Source of the DNA: Pseudomaricurvus alcaniphilus
GTDB lineage: Bacteria; Pseudomonadota; Gammaproteobacteria; Pseudomonadales; Cellvibrionaceae
Reading direction: 5' to 3'
NCBI RefSeq assembly: GCF_011440395.1
Contig: NZ_JAAOIX010000007.1
Coordinates: 124,001-188,000 of the forward strand
DNA: 64,000 nt
Both the position numbers and the translations under genes were made by a program. The number at the start of each line of letters is the position of its first letter. Within the stretch, counting starts at the first letter, position 1. Positions 17,884 through 26,760 of the stretch are shown here, piece by piece. The notes under the pieces are model-generated. The model had not been told where the DNA came from. It ran no database searches and saw only the letters and a list, made by a program, of their open reading frames with translations.

Positions 17884-18189
17884 ATGCCAGCTTACTCTAT
17901 TACCCTGAGACTGGATGATACCAGGCACAGGGTCAGCGATCGCGGCGAACTCACCCTCCTCAACCTCATGCACAGGCTTGAGCTGCCGGTGCGCAAGGCC
18001 TGCCGCAACGGCGCCTGCGGGGTCTGCCGCTGTCATTTGCTCAGCGGCACCATAACCTACCATGCGCGCCAGCCGTTTGGCCTGTGGCAAAAGGACATCG
18101 CCGCCGGTTATATCCTGCCCTGCATCGCCTACGCCACTAGCGACCTGGAACTGGATCAACTGGCCCTGACCACCGACCGCCAGTGTTAA
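17884..18189 (+). CDS. Plant-type [2Fe-2S] ferredoxin
   Basis: A 101-residue electron carrier with the chloroplast-type cluster motif CRNGACGVCRC (C-x4-C-x2-C) at residues 40-50 and the distant fourth ligand in ILPCIAYA. An agagg site lies 5 nt before the ATG. It resembles the ferredoxin module of oxygenase reductases, but no reductase or oxygenase is adjacent, so its partner is unknown. It is convergent with the symporter gene at 18283. Confidence 0.88.
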   Translation: MPAYSITLRLDDTRHRVSDRGELTLLNLMHRLELPVRKACRNGACGVCRCHLLSGTITYHARQPFGLWQKDIAAGYILPCIAYATSDLELDQLALTTDRQC

Positions 18190-18282
18190 ACCCGGCTGTA
18201 TTAAAACAAAATTCGGGTGGCCGAAAACCCTGTTTAACCGCCCCAACAACCCGCTTGGCCGCTGTTTCCAGCCCACGCAGCA

Positions 18283-19833
18283 CTACCAGAAGGCAATCAC
18301 CAGCAACACCGTCATGGCGGTCACCAGGGCAATACCCAGTCTGGCCCGGGCACTGACCCTGGCCCCCTGGCCCTGGGCGACCACGGCCACCTGTGCTGAT
18401 GACGCCATGCCCGCCCCTGGCACATACTGCAGCAGCACAATCACCGCTAAGGTAAAGAAAAACAACAGGCCGGCGACGATGCTGAAATGCACGCTGTGCC
18501 AACCCAGTTGCGCGGCGACGAACGTAACCAGCGACACCAGGTGGCCAATTATCACGCCGCGCAATGCCGCCCAGGCCCCCACCCGCTTGCTGCAAAAACC
18601 CACCGCAAAGGCCGCCACCAGCGGCGGCACCACATAGGAAAAGGTCTGCTGCAGATAGGCAAACAGGCCCGGGAAGCTGTCGATGGCCGGCGCCCAGAGG
18701 GCGGCAAAAATCATCAGTCCAATGGTGCTGTAACGCCCCCAGCGAGCCATGGTTTGCGGGCTCAGGTCGGGGCGACGGGGGCGCACAAAATCCACCATCA
18801 GCAGGGTCGACGCCGAGTTGAGAGTGGAGTCGACACTGGACATGATCGCCGCCAGCAAACCGGCGACCATCAAGCCCGCCAGGCCGGCCGGGGCAAACTC
18901 CGCGATCAGGCGCGGAAACACGGTGTCCGCACGCTCCAGGTCGGTAAACAGGGCCGCCGCCATGGCGCCGGGCAGCACCATGATAAACAGCGGCAACAGT
19001 TTCAACGCCGCCGCCAGCATTGCCCCTTTGGCTGCGGCATCGGCACTCCTGGCACCGAGCAGGCGCTGGGCCACGTATTGATTCATGGTCCAGTAGTAAA
19101 ACCCGAGGATCGGCAAACCGATCAGGGTGCCCAGCCACGGCAGGGACGGGTCGTCCAGGGGGCGGATCAATGACAGGTGATCGGCATCCAGCCGCTCCAC
19201 CACCTGCGTCCAGCTGAAATCGAACTGCTGAAACACAATAATGGTGAGGATAAGCGAGCCCACCAGCAATACCAGCGCTTGCAACACATCGGTATAGACC
19301 ACCGCTCGCAGGCCGCCGGCCGCCGTATAAAGACCGGCAAACAGCGCCATCATTGCACAGGTGGGGCCGAGACTCAGGCCGGGTACAAACAGCATCAGCA
19401 CCAGTGCACCGGCGTACAAGCTGCCGGCAGTATCCAGCACAATACTCAAAAACAACGACGTACCGGAGAGGTACTTGCGCAGCCGGGAATCGAAGCGCCG
19501 CTCAAGAATTTCCGGCACCGTGGTGATGCGCTGCTTGATAAATACCGGCGCCACAAATACGGCCGTGAACAGCAGTACCAGTGCCGCCATCCACTCGTAG
19601 TTGGCCACCGCGATACCGTACTCCCAGGCGGCACCCGGCAAGCCAATCAGGGTGGTGGAGGAGATATTGGAAGCAAACAGGGACAGGCCAATCACCGCCG
19701 GCCCCAAACTGCGACCGGCTAAAAACAATTCGTCCATATCCGGGGCGCGGCGAGTCACCCGCCAGCACAGGCCGATCACAATGGCGGCGTAAACCAAAAC
19801 GATGGTGTAATCCAGGCTCGTCAATGTGGGCAT
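18283..19833 (-). CDS. SGLT-type sodium:sugar symporter (SSS family)
   Basis: The 516-residue protein has about 14 membrane helices. It matches vSGLT-like proteins at LFASNISSTTLIGLPGAAW, the VPEILERRFDSRL loop, and GFYYWTMNQYVAQRLLGA, which corresponds to the inner gate and sugar-binding helix of the Vibrio sodium/galactose symporter (YYW...NQY). It lies 56 bp after the GH13_18 phosphorylase gene on the same strand and has a strong aagagga site before ATG 19833. Together this suggests uptake of the phosphorylase substrate. Exact sugar unknown. Confidence 0.88.
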   Translation of the reverse strand: MPTLTSLDYTIVLVYAAIVIGLCWRVTRRAPDMDELFLAGRSLGPAVIGLSLFASNISSTTLIGLPGAAWEYGIAVANYEWMAALVLLFTAVFVAPVFIKQRITTVPEILERRFDSRLRKYLSGTSLFLSIVLDTAGSLYAGALVLMLFVPGLSLGPTCAMMALFAGLYTAAGGLRAVVYTDVLQALVLLVGSLILTIIVFQQFDFSWTQVVERLDADHLSLIRPLDDPSLPWLGTLIGLPILGFYYWTMNQYVAQRLLGARSADAAAKGAMLAAALKLLPLFIMVLPGAMAAALFTDLERADTVFPRLIAEFAPAGLAGLMVAGLLAAIMSSVDSTLNSASTLLMVDFVRPRRPDLSPQTMARWGRYSTIGLMIFAALWAPAIDSFPGLFAYLQQTFSYVVPPLVAAFAVGFCSKRVGAWAALRGVIIGHLVSLVTFVAAQLGWHSVHFSIVAGLLFFFTLAVIVLLQYVPGAGMASSAQVAVVAQGQGARVSARARLGIALVTAMTVLLVIAFW

Positions 19834-19889
19834 GAGTTCCTCTTATGGCTTATGAGTTTTTACTCAATATTATTCATCAATTTTATTTA

Positions 19890-21332
19890 CTAACAACGAA
19901 AGCTTTTCTGCTCGAGGGTCTGTTCATCCAGGTACTCAATGGTAGCTGTGTTGAAATTCAGTTCCACAAACAGGTGGCAATAATAATCGCCGTGACGCCA
20001 GGCCATGGCGACACTGGAGTCGTTGGAATAGTTCAGCTCAAAGCGTCCGGCAAAGGCCGGATAGGCGCAGCGAAACTCCATTAACTTCAATAGCCGCTGC
20101 ACCACCGGCTGCTCCATGGCCTCATCCACTTCTTCCAGGCTGTAGAAGTGGCGATTGATATCGCGCAGTTCACCGGTGGTATTCTTCAACTCTTCGTCGT
20201 TGCAACCGGCCAGCAAGCCTACGTAATACACCTGCGGGATACCCGGCGCGAAAAACTGGATGGCGCGGGCAGCCAGATAGGCATCGTCGTTCCGCATCAG
20301 CGCGTCGTAGAAAGTGCAGGTAATCTGGTAGATGGCGCCAACACTGTGAATGTCGGCGGCACTGCGGCGCAGGATCGGGTCGGCGCTGCGGGCGTCGATG
20401 TTATCAATCAGGATTTTTACCTTCTCCTCTGGCAGCACCCCCTCGACATCGGGAATGCAAATCCCGTCGTGGGTATCGAGCACCGTAACCTGATTGCGCG
20501 GGCACATACGCAGCCAGTTTTTCAGGTACACACTGTTGGCGTCCAGCAGTGAATACAACAACAGTGGCGGCAGGGCAAATCCGTAGGGGTGCATATTGCG
20601 GCGACTGATGGCGTACTGGTAGCTGGTGTGATCGTGCACTTCCGGCAGGCAACTGGCGCCATGCAGCAGGGCCAGTTCATTGATCCACTCCAGCAGGCGA
20701 TAGACTTCCGGCTCCACCAGGAAACAGCTGGTGCCAATGCGCTTGGTGGTGTAGCCAAAGGCGTCGAGGCGAAACAATTTCACCCCGCGCGCCGCCAGGA
20801 AACCGATATAGTCTTCCATCAGTTTGTAGGCGTGCTCGGATTCGTAGTTCAAATCGATCTGCTGCTCGGTAAAGGTGCACCAGACCCGGCCCTTGCCACC
20901 GTCGGCAAAGGTCACCTCACGAAACGGTTCCTTCTCTTTGCGAATATGAATTTTAGCCAGGTCATCGGCACTGATCTCGCCGAATTTATCCACGTGCACA
21001 AACAGGTCCGCGTACTTTGAGGCGTAACCGTGCTGTAAAAAATCCTTGAACTCCTCCGACTCATCGGAGATATGGTTGACAGTCAGGTCAACACAGAGAT
21101 CGTACTTGGCCGAGATGCGCTCGATGTCTTCCCAGTCGCCAAACTCCGGTGCTACCTCCTTGTGGGTCAGGGGCGAAAAGCCACCATCGGCATTGGACGG
21201 GTAAAACGGCAGGATGTGCACACCGCCGATGGCCTTCGACAAATGCTTCTCGATCACCGTGTTCAGGTCCCGCAGGTTGTTGCCCATGCGATCGGGGTAG
21301 CAAATCAACTGAATAGCATTGCGCAAATGCAT
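19890..21332 (-). CDS. GH13_18 sucrose phosphorylase-like glycoside phosphorylase
   Basis: The protein (480 aa) should split an alpha-glucoside with phosphate to give glucose 1-phosphate. Catalytic residues are visible: nucleophile D190 (FRLDAFGY), acid/base E231 (CLPEVHDH) and D289 (LDTHDG). It aligns closely by eye with Leuconostoc sucrose phosphorylase, including FFAPGIPQVYYVGLLAGCND and RDINRHFYS. The family also contains glucosylglycerol, glucosylglycerate and sucrose-6-phosphate phosphorylases; the acceptor loop does not let me choose. An aggag site precedes ATG 21332. It is the first gene of a pair with the SGLT-type symporter. Confidence 0.88.
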   Translation of the reverse strand: MHLRNAIQLICYPDRMGNNLRDLNTVIEKHLSKAIGGVHILPFYPSNADGGFSPLTHKEVAPEFGDWEDIERISAKYDLCVDLTVNHISDESEEFKDFLQHGYASKYADLFVHVDKFGEISADDLAKIHIRKEKEPFREVTFADGGKGRVWCTFTEQQIDLNYESEHAYKLMEDYIGFLAARGVKLFRLDAFGYTTKRIGTSCFLVEPEVYRLLEWINELALLHGASCLPEVHDHTSYQYAISRRNMHPYGFALPPLLLYSLLDANSVYLKNWLRMCPRNQVTVLDTHDGICIPDVEGVLPEEKVKILIDNIDARSADPILRRSAADIHSVGAIYQITCTFYDALMRNDDAYLAARAIQFFAPGIPQVYYVGLLAGCNDEELKNTTGELRDINRHFYSLEEVDEAMEQPVVQRLLKLMEFRCAYPAFAGRFELNYSNDSSVAMAWRHGDYYCHLFVELNFNTATIEYLDEQTLEQKSFRC

Positions 21333-21736
21333 AGATGTAATCTCCTGCAGGTTTTAGGGTAATGGACGATCCATTTACCCGGTTGCCAAATCAAAACAAA
21401 AACCCTGACTCTACCGGGTAAATCATCAAGATAACGATGGTAAAACTGTTATAAAACGCAGAATCGCCCGACCTCGCCAGGGCGGCGATCTATTTGACGC
21501 GGCTATACTGTGCCGCTGCAACACCCCTGCAGCTAAAAGCTATTGTGAGGATCAGGGCTTGTTGCGACAACCAGTGGCTATCGCGAGAACCAGTGGCCAA
21601 CGCGACCTATACTGACAAAAAATCAGCCAACTTGCCAACCGGATTGACTCCCAGTGCCACACCGGTACTTTTCACAGCCACCGCGAGCGGCTATTGTGGC
21701 CAGCTAAACCGCCGACAACCCGGAACCCAATACTGC
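21333..21736. other. 404-bp divergent gap between the phosphorylase gene and modB
   Basis: Promoters for both directions must lie here. A possible -10 (tatact, 21504-21509) points to modB. A 19-bp degenerate duplication lies at 21569-21606. An open frame runs upstream of the chosen modB start, but its sequence is not ModB-like. Confidence 0.4.
21569..21606. repeat. Degenerate 19-bp tandem duplication
   Basis: Two adjacent units, aaccagtggctatcgcgag and aaccagtggccaacgcgac, differ at a few positions. They lie upstream of modB. Confidence 0.7.
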
Positions 21737-22471
21737 ATGAGCGCTGCCTTAACCGATCTCGACTTAAGCCCGGTTTGGCTCTCCATCAAACTGGCCAGCG
21801 TGACCACGCTGATTCTGTTGCTGATCGCCATCCCCCTGGCCTGGTTTATCACCTCGCGCCAGCGCCGCTGGAAAAGTGCGCTCACCGCGCTGGCCACCCT
21901 GCCGCTGGTACTGCCGCCCTCGGTGCTGGGGTTTTATATGCTGATGCTGCTGGGCAGCAATGGACCCCTGGGCCAACTGAGCCAGCAACTGGGGCTCGGC
22001 AGCCTCGCCTTTACCTTTCCCGGGCTGGTAATAGCCTCAATCATCTACTCCTTTCCTTTCGCCCTGCAGCCGCTGCAAAACGCGTTTGAGGCCATTGGTC
22101 GGCGCCCACTGGAAGCGGCGGCGACCCTGCGTGCCAGCCCGCTGGATTGTTTCCTGACGGTGGTACTGCCGCTGGCGCGGCCGGGGATACTCACCGCCGC
22201 GGTGCTCAGCTTCGCCCACACCATTGGCGAGTTCGGGGTAATCCTGATGATTGGCGGCAACATCCCCGGTGAGACCCGGGTATTGTCAGTGGCCATCTAC
22301 GACCACGTCGAGGCGCTCGAATACCAGCAGGCCTACCTGCTGTCCGGCGGCATGCTGGTGTTTTCATTTTTGGTGTTGTTTCTGCTGCACTACCTGAATG
22401 GCGCCGCCGGGCGCCACACGTTGACCACGGCGCCGCTGGCAGCAGCTAATGGTCGGGACTCGAGCCGTTGA
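21737..22471 (+). CDS. modB: Molybdate ABC transporter permease
   Basis: The 244-residue inner-membrane protein has five to six helices and the permease coupling motif EAAATLRASPLDCFLTVVLP. It also has the ModB-typical LPLVLPPSVLGFYMLMLLG and IGEFGVILMIGGNIPGETR. The start at 21737 matches the E. coli ModB N-terminus; the open frame continues 81 codons upstream without resemblance to ModB. Its stop overlaps the modC start by one base. No modA lies on either side. The GEFG and IPGETR motifs favour molybdate/tungstate over sulfate. Confidence 0.9.
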   Translation: MSAALTDLDLSPVWLSIKLASVTTLILLLIAIPLAWFITSRQRRWKSALTALATLPLVLPPSVLGFYMLMLLGSNGPLGQLSQQLGLGSLAFTFPGLVIASIIYSFPFALQPLQNAFEAIGRRPLEAAATLRASPLDCFLTVVLPLARPGILTAAVLSFAHTIGEFGVILMIGGNIPGETRVLSVAIYDHVEALEYQQAYLLSGGMLVFSFLVLFLLHYLNGAAGRHTLTTAPLAAANGRDSSR

Positions 22472-23544
22472 TGAGCGCCATCGAACTGGACTTTACCCTG
22501 GCCCGCGGCAATTTTCAGTTGCAGGTGGCGACCGATATTCCAGCCCGAGGGGTAACCGCCCTGTTCGGCCCGTCCGGCTCTGGCAAGACGACCCTGCTGC
22601 GCTGCATCGCCGGGCTGGAGCAGGCCGATAGCGGGCGCCTGCGAGTAAACGGTGAGATCTGGCAAGGGGAAGGGATCAACCTGCCGGTACACCGGCGGGC
22701 ACTGGGTTACGTGTTCCAGGAGAGCAGCTTGTTCAGCCACCTGGATGTCCGGCGCAATCTTCTCTACGGTCTCAAGCGCACCCCTGCCACCGAGCGGCGC
22801 ATTCCGTTTGCAGAAGCGGTGCAGCTGCTGAATTTAGAGGCCCTGCTGGAGCTGCGCCCGCAGCAACTGTCCGGAGGTCAGCGACAACGAGCGGCCATCG
22901 CCCGCGCCCTGTTGTCGAGTCCAAAACTGTTGCTGATGGATGAACCCATGGCCAGTCTCGACCTGCAGGGCAAGGCTGAGATCCTGCCCTATCTCGACAG
23001 CATCCACGAGCGCCTGCAAATACCGGTGATCTATGTCAGCCATTCACCGGAGGAAGTGGTGCGAATCGCCGACCATATGCTGTTGCTGGACAACGGCCGG
23101 GTCCAGGCCAATGGTGCACTCAACCAGTTGCTCACCCGCACCGACCTGCCCCTGGCGCACCTGGACGAAGCTTGTGCGGTGGTGGACGGGGAGATCGTCG
23201 AGCACGACCGGCAGTATCACCTCACCTACCTGGCCGTGGCCGGCGGCAAATTGGCCATCTCACAGCTGGCCAAACCCATCGGGCACCGCGCCCGCATCCG
23301 GATTCTCGCCCGGGATGTCAGCCTGGCCCGGCAACCGGCGCAGCAGAGCAGCATCATCAATGTGCTGCCGGTGCAGGTGGCGGCGATTGAGCCGAGCCAC
23401 GATCCGGCCAAATTGTTGCTCAAACTGGATATGGGCGGTGACTTTATGCTCGCGCAAATCACCGCCAAATCGGCGGCCTTGCTGGCCCTGCAGTGCGGCG
23501 AGCAGGTCTACGCCCAGGTCAAGAGCGTGGCCTTGATGCGTTAA
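22471..23544 (+). CDS. modC: Molybdate ABC transporter ATP-binding protein
   Basis: The 357-residue ATPase has Walker A GPSGSGKTT, Q-loop VFQESSLFSHL, signature LSGGQRQR, Walker B LLMDEPMASLD and the switch histidine in VSHSPEEV. A C-terminal TOBE/molybdopterin-binding-like domain starts near residue 290 (INVLPVQVAAIEPS), typical of ModC. Translation is coupled to modB through tgATG overlap. No molybdate-responsive ModE site was recognised upstream. Confidence 0.92.
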   Translation: MSAIELDFTLARGNFQLQVATDIPARGVTALFGPSGSGKTTLLRCIAGLEQADSGRLRVNGEIWQGEGINLPVHRRALGYVFQESSLFSHLDVRRNLLYGLKRTPATERRIPFAEAVQLLNLEALLELRPQQLSGGQRQRAAIARALLSSPKLLLMDEPMASLDLQGKAEILPYLDSIHERLQIPVIYVSHSPEEVVRIADHMLLLDNGRVQANGALNQLLTRTDLPLAHLDEACAVVDGEIVEHDRQYHLTYLAVAGGKLAISQLAKPIGHRARIRILARDVSLARQPAQQSSIINVLPVQVAAIEPSHDPAKLLLKLDMGGDFMLAQITAKSAALLALQCGEQVYAQVKSVALMR

Positions 23545-23579
23545 CCCGCTTCTGAATTCGACCAAAACCCCAAGTTTTG

Positions 23580-23611
23580 CGCTGATTAATATCAGGATGC
23601 ATCAATCAGCG
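23580..23611 (+). other. Inverted repeat between modC and eptA
   Basis: The 8-bp arms cgctgatt (23580-23587) and aatcagcg (23604-23611) flank a 16-nt centre. It could act as a weak terminator for modBC (followed by tttatc) or as part of the eptA regulatory region. Confidence 0.35.
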
Positions 23612-23633
23612 TTTATCCCCGTTAAGTTTCCCC

Positions 23634-23651
23634 CTTGATAATTGCTTGATA
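23634..23651 (+). promoter_or_regulatory. Direct repeat CTTGAT-N5-CTTGAT, candidate response-regulator box of eptA
   Basis: The identical hexamers cttgat lie at 23634-23639 and 23645-23650, 11 bp apart, that is one helical turn, about 105 bp before eptA. OmpR-family regulators such as PmrA bind hexamer repeats with this spacing (PmrA box CTTAA-type). The operon encodes such a regulator, so autoregulation is a reasonable inference. Confidence 0.45.
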
Positions 23652-23756
23652 TTTGCCTGACGCCGGCTTGCCGCGGCCTGTTCGATAATCCCCTGACACT
23701 CACCGCCTGATCGAGACAGCCCTCTCCAATCCAGGCCGCCGGTCGGATTATCCGCT

Positions 23757-25436
23757 ATGAATTTCCACCTAATACGCTTTCCCAAACGCTGCCCCGATTG
23801 GCTGATGACGCTGCTGGTAACCACTTATCTGCTGCTGGTGTTTAACAGCTGTTTCTTTGCTACCGTGGCTGAGTTACAAGGCCTCAGCGGCCTGCAAAAC
23901 CTCACCTACCTGGGAAGTTTGTTTCTGCTGCTGCCGACCATTATCAACTTGTTCCTGACCCTGGTTGCCATTCCCTGGCTGTTGAAACCGGTCACCATAC
24001 TGATTCTGATTAGCGCGGCGTTCGCGGCTTACTTTATGCAAACCTATAACGTCATGATCGATAAGACCATGATCCAGAACATGATGGAAACGGATGTCGC
24101 CGAGACCAGCGAGTTAGTCAATAGCAGTATGCTGCTGTATATCTGCCTGAGCGGCTTGCTGCCCGCCCTGCTGATAGCAAAAATCAAGATCAGCTACGGC
24201 TCGCCATTGCAGTTTGCCCTCGGCAAGATTGCCATTCTAATGATCAGTGCAACCGCCATGGCTCTTATCTCGATCAGCTTCTATCAGGATTATGCCTCGC
24301 TATTTCGCAACCATCGCTACGTACGCAATTTGATAGTGCCAGTCAACTATATCTACGCACTGCAAGCCTGGGGCAAACAAAAACTACCGCAACAACAAGC
24401 GCAGTTCCAGCTGCTGGGTGAAGATGCACAACTTGGGCCCAGCTGGACAAGCGCCAACCCCAAAAGAGTCGTGACGGTACTAATTGTCGGAGAAACGGCC
24501 CGCAGTGCGAACTTCTCCCTGTTCGATTACGCGCGCAATACAACCCCCAGACTGGCGCAACAGGATCTTATCCGTTTCAGTAATTTCTATGCCTGCGGCA
24601 CCTCCACCGCGGTTTCTGTGCCCTGTATGTTTTCCAATTTGAATCGGTCCGAGTTCGACAACTATCGCGCCAACCAGTCTGAAAACCTGCTCGACGTGTT
24701 GCAGCGGGCAGGCCTCAGGGTCAAGTGGATCGACAACAACTCCGGCTGCAAAGGGGTTTGCGACCGGGTCGAGAGCGATAAGCTGGTACTGGAACTGGAT
24801 TCCGCGAACTGTGTCGAGAATGAGTGTTTCGATATGGGCCTAATCGGGAAATTGCAGCAAACCATCGATGCAAGTGAGCGCGATATGGTGGTTGTGTTGC
24901 ATCAGAAAGGCAGTCACGGGCCGGCCTATTTCATGCGCACGCCGAAGCAGTTCCAGCAGTTTATCCCGGTGTGCCACACCAACCAGTTACAGGAATGCAG
25001 CCAACAGGAAATTATTAACGCCTATGATAATACCATTCTCTATACTGACTACTTTGTCTCTGCTGTGATCGACTATTTAAAAAACCAGCAGGAATCTATA
25101 GATGCCAGCCTGATTTACCTGTCGGACCACGGCGAATCCTTGGGCGAACACAATATCTATTTACACGGTTTGCCCTATATGCTGGCACCGGAGGAGCAGA
25201 CTCATGTACCACTGCTGGTGTGGATGGCCGATGATTTCGCCGACCGCTTCGCCATTGACAAGGGTTGCCTGCAAGGTATCAGCGCGCGCCGTTTCGAGCA
25301 CGACAACCTGTTCGACTCCATACTCGGGCTGCTGGACGTGCGCACCAGTGCCTACCGGCAACAACAGGATATTTTCAGCGGCTGCCATTCGCCGGCAGTT
25401 ATTGAGCCAGGCAACTCTGTGGCAGCGGGGGAATAG
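23757..25436 (+). CDS. eptA: Lipid A phosphoethanolamine transferase (EptA/MCR type)
   Basis: A 559-residue inner-membrane enzyme that moves phosphoethanolamine from phosphatidylethanolamine to lipid A, lowering susceptibility to cationic peptides. Five N-terminal helices (residues 15-205) precede an alkaline-phosphatase-fold periplasmic domain. Visible are the zinc/nucleophile motif VGETARSANFSL with Thr247, disulfide-type cysteines (FYACGTSTAVSVPCMF, NSGCKGVCD), and metal ligands in LHQKGSHGP and YLSDHGESLGEHN. It heads an operon with dgkA, a PAP2 phosphatase and a two-component pair, the usual company of chromosomal eptA genes. Confidence 0.94.
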   Translation: MNFHLIRFPKRCPDWLMTLLVTTYLLLVFNSCFFATVAELQGLSGLQNLTYLGSLFLLLPTIINLFLTLVAIPWLLKPVTILILISAAFAAYFMQTYNVMIDKTMIQNMMETDVAETSELVNSSMLLYICLSGLLPALLIAKIKISYGSPLQFALGKIAILMISATAMALISISFYQDYASLFRNHRYVRNLIVPVNYIYALQAWGKQKLPQQQAQFQLLGEDAQLGPSWTSANPKRVVTVLIVGETARSANFSLFDYARNTTPRLAQQDLIRFSNFYACGTSTAVSVPCMFSNLNRSEFDNYRANQSENLLDVLQRAGLRVKWIDNNSGCKGVCDRVESDKLVLELDSANCVENECFDMGLIGKLQQTIDASERDMVVVLHQKGSHGPAYFMRTPKQFQQFIPVCHTNQLQECSQQEIINAYDNTILYTDYFVSAVIDYLKNQQESIDASLIYLSDHGESLGEHNIYLHGLPYMLAPEEQTHVPLLVWMADDFADRFAIDKGCLQGISARRFEHDNLFDSILGLLDVRTSAYRQQQDIFSGCHSPAVIEPGNSVAAGE

Positions 25437-25442
25437 CGGCCA

Positions 25443-25922
25443 ATGCCAGATTTCAGACAGACGATCGTACCGCCGGCCACCGACAACTTTAACGGTGATT
25501 ACTCGAACACCAGCAACAGCGGCAATGGCAATTCGCTCCCCGACAACCGCAGAGGTTGCCAGCCGCAATTTAAAGGCCGGCGCGGCATCAAGCGCCTGCG
25601 GTCCGCCGCCAGCAATTCCCAGGCTGGTATTGTGGCCGCCTGGAAACACGAGGCGGCCTTTCGGCAGGAAGCTGTCTGCGCTGCGGTACTTATACCCCTG
25701 GCTCTGTACCTCGGTGCCGATCGACTGCAGCAGCTCTTACTGATTAGCAGTGTGCTGCTGGTACTGCTGGTGGAGCTGCTCAACTCCGCTATCGAGGCGG
25801 TAGTAGACCGGGTCGGCCTCGAAGCCCACGAACTCAGCGGCCGCGCCAAGGATATGGGGTCCGCCGCTGTTCTGCTCGCGCTGCTGCTGGCCGCCGTAAC
25901 CTGGGGTATCCTTCTGCTGTGA
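25443..25922 (+). CDS. dgkA: Diacylglycerol kinase with N-terminal extension
   Basis: It phosphorylates the diacylglycerol released when EptA uses phosphatidylethanolamine, recycling it to phosphatidic acid. The core has all DgkA motifs: AWKHEAAFRQE, LLISSVLLVLLVELLNSAIE, and VDRVGLEAHELSGRAKDMGS, with three helices. At 159 residues it is about 37 longer than E. coli DgkA (122), because of a Asn/Ser-rich N-terminal tail before KGRRGIKRL. A later start is conceivable, but I see no well-placed Met codon before the core. It begins 6 bp after eptA. Confidence 0.93.
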   Translation: MPDFRQTIVPPATDNFNGDYSNTSNSGNGNSLPDNRRGCQPQFKGRRGIKRLRSAASNSQAGIVAAWKHEAAFRQEAVCAAVLIPLALYLGADRLQQLLLISSVLLVLLVELLNSAIEAVVDRVGLEAHELSGRAKDMGSAAVLLALLLAAVTWGILLL

Positions 25923-26647
25923 ACCGACGCGAATTGTCACCCTGGCTACTGCCCCTGTTACTGCTGTTCTTTGGCAGCTGGATTTTTGACTATCTGCAAG
26001 TAGATTTGCTGGTTGCTGATGCTCTCTACACGCTGCAAGGTAGCCACTGGAGGTTAAAACAAAGCTGGTTGCTGGAAGATATCGTACACCAGGGCGGCCG
26101 AATCCTGGTCGCGGTATTGATAAGCGGCAGCCTCGGCGCGTTGGTCAGCACCTGGTTTAGCCAGCGCATGCGAGCGCACCGGCAGGGCTTGGCGTTTCTG
26201 TGCAGCACAGTGATCCTGGCACTGCTGCTGGTATCGACACTCAAGGGGCTCACCCACATAGATTGCCCCTGGTCGTTTCAACGCTACGGAGGAGAACGAG
26301 CCTATGAGCCAATTTTCCAGAAAATATTTGGCAGCGGGAATGGCCGCTGCTTTCCCTCCGGCCACGCCAGCGGTGGCTACGCCTGGATCGCCCTGTATTT
26401 CTATTGCTTGCTCTACAAGCCCCGATGGCGATACGTCGGGCTGGCCTTCGGTCTGCTGCTTGGGCTGACCTTCGGCCTGGCCCAACAACTGCGCGGCGCC
26501 CATTTTGTCTCCCACGATATCTGGACCCTGACCATCTGCTGGTATACCGGCCTGCTTGGCTACGTCCTGCAGCGCCGCCTTATCGCTCGCTTGGAGGCTG
26601 GAGCGCCTGCGGAAATTGCCTCCGCGTCACTTCCTGAGCGGGCCTGA
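25919..26647 (+). CDS. PAP2-family membrane phosphatase
   Basis: This 242-residue membrane protein has about six helices and the three PAP2 motifs: a KGLTHIDCPW/RYGG region, CFPSGHASGG with the catalytic-loop His, and RGAHFVSHDIW with the second His. It starts with GTG overlapping the dgkA stop by 4 bp. Relatives include lipid A 1-phosphatase (LpxE), PgpB and undecaprenyl-diphosphate phosphatases. Next to eptA and dgkA, a role in lipid A or lipid-phosphate turnover is likely, but the substrate cannot be fixed from sequence. Confidence 0.88.
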   Translation: MNRRELSPWLLPLLLLFFGSWIFDYLQVDLLVADALYTLQGSHWRLKQSWLLEDIVHQGGRILVAVLISGSLGALVSTWFSQRMRAHRQGLAFLCSTVILALLLVSTLKGLTHIDCPWSFQRYGGERAYEPIFQKIFGSGNGRCFPSGHASGGYAWIALYFYCLLYKPRWRYVGLAFGLLLGLTFGLAQQLRGAHFVSHDIWTLTICWYTGLLGYVLQRRLIARLEAGAPAEIASASLPERA

Positions 26648-26760
26648 GTTAGTAGCTGTAGTTGCCGCTGATTCGCGCTAGAATTAGCCGACACTATGAC
26701 TCTAATCAATCGAACTTACAGGCACCTGCTCCTGCTGACCATCGACCCGGCGGTGATTTC

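Noticed and set aside
21494-21736. N-terminal extension of ModB by 81 residues
   Set aside because: The stretch is not similar to ModB, contains the 19-bp intergenic duplication, and the normal ModB N-terminus begins at 21737.
23757-25436. Acquired mobile colistin-resistance gene
   Set aside because: The gene lies in a normal chromosomal operon with its own regulators, has the same base composition as its neighbours and has no transposon or plasmid genes around it.
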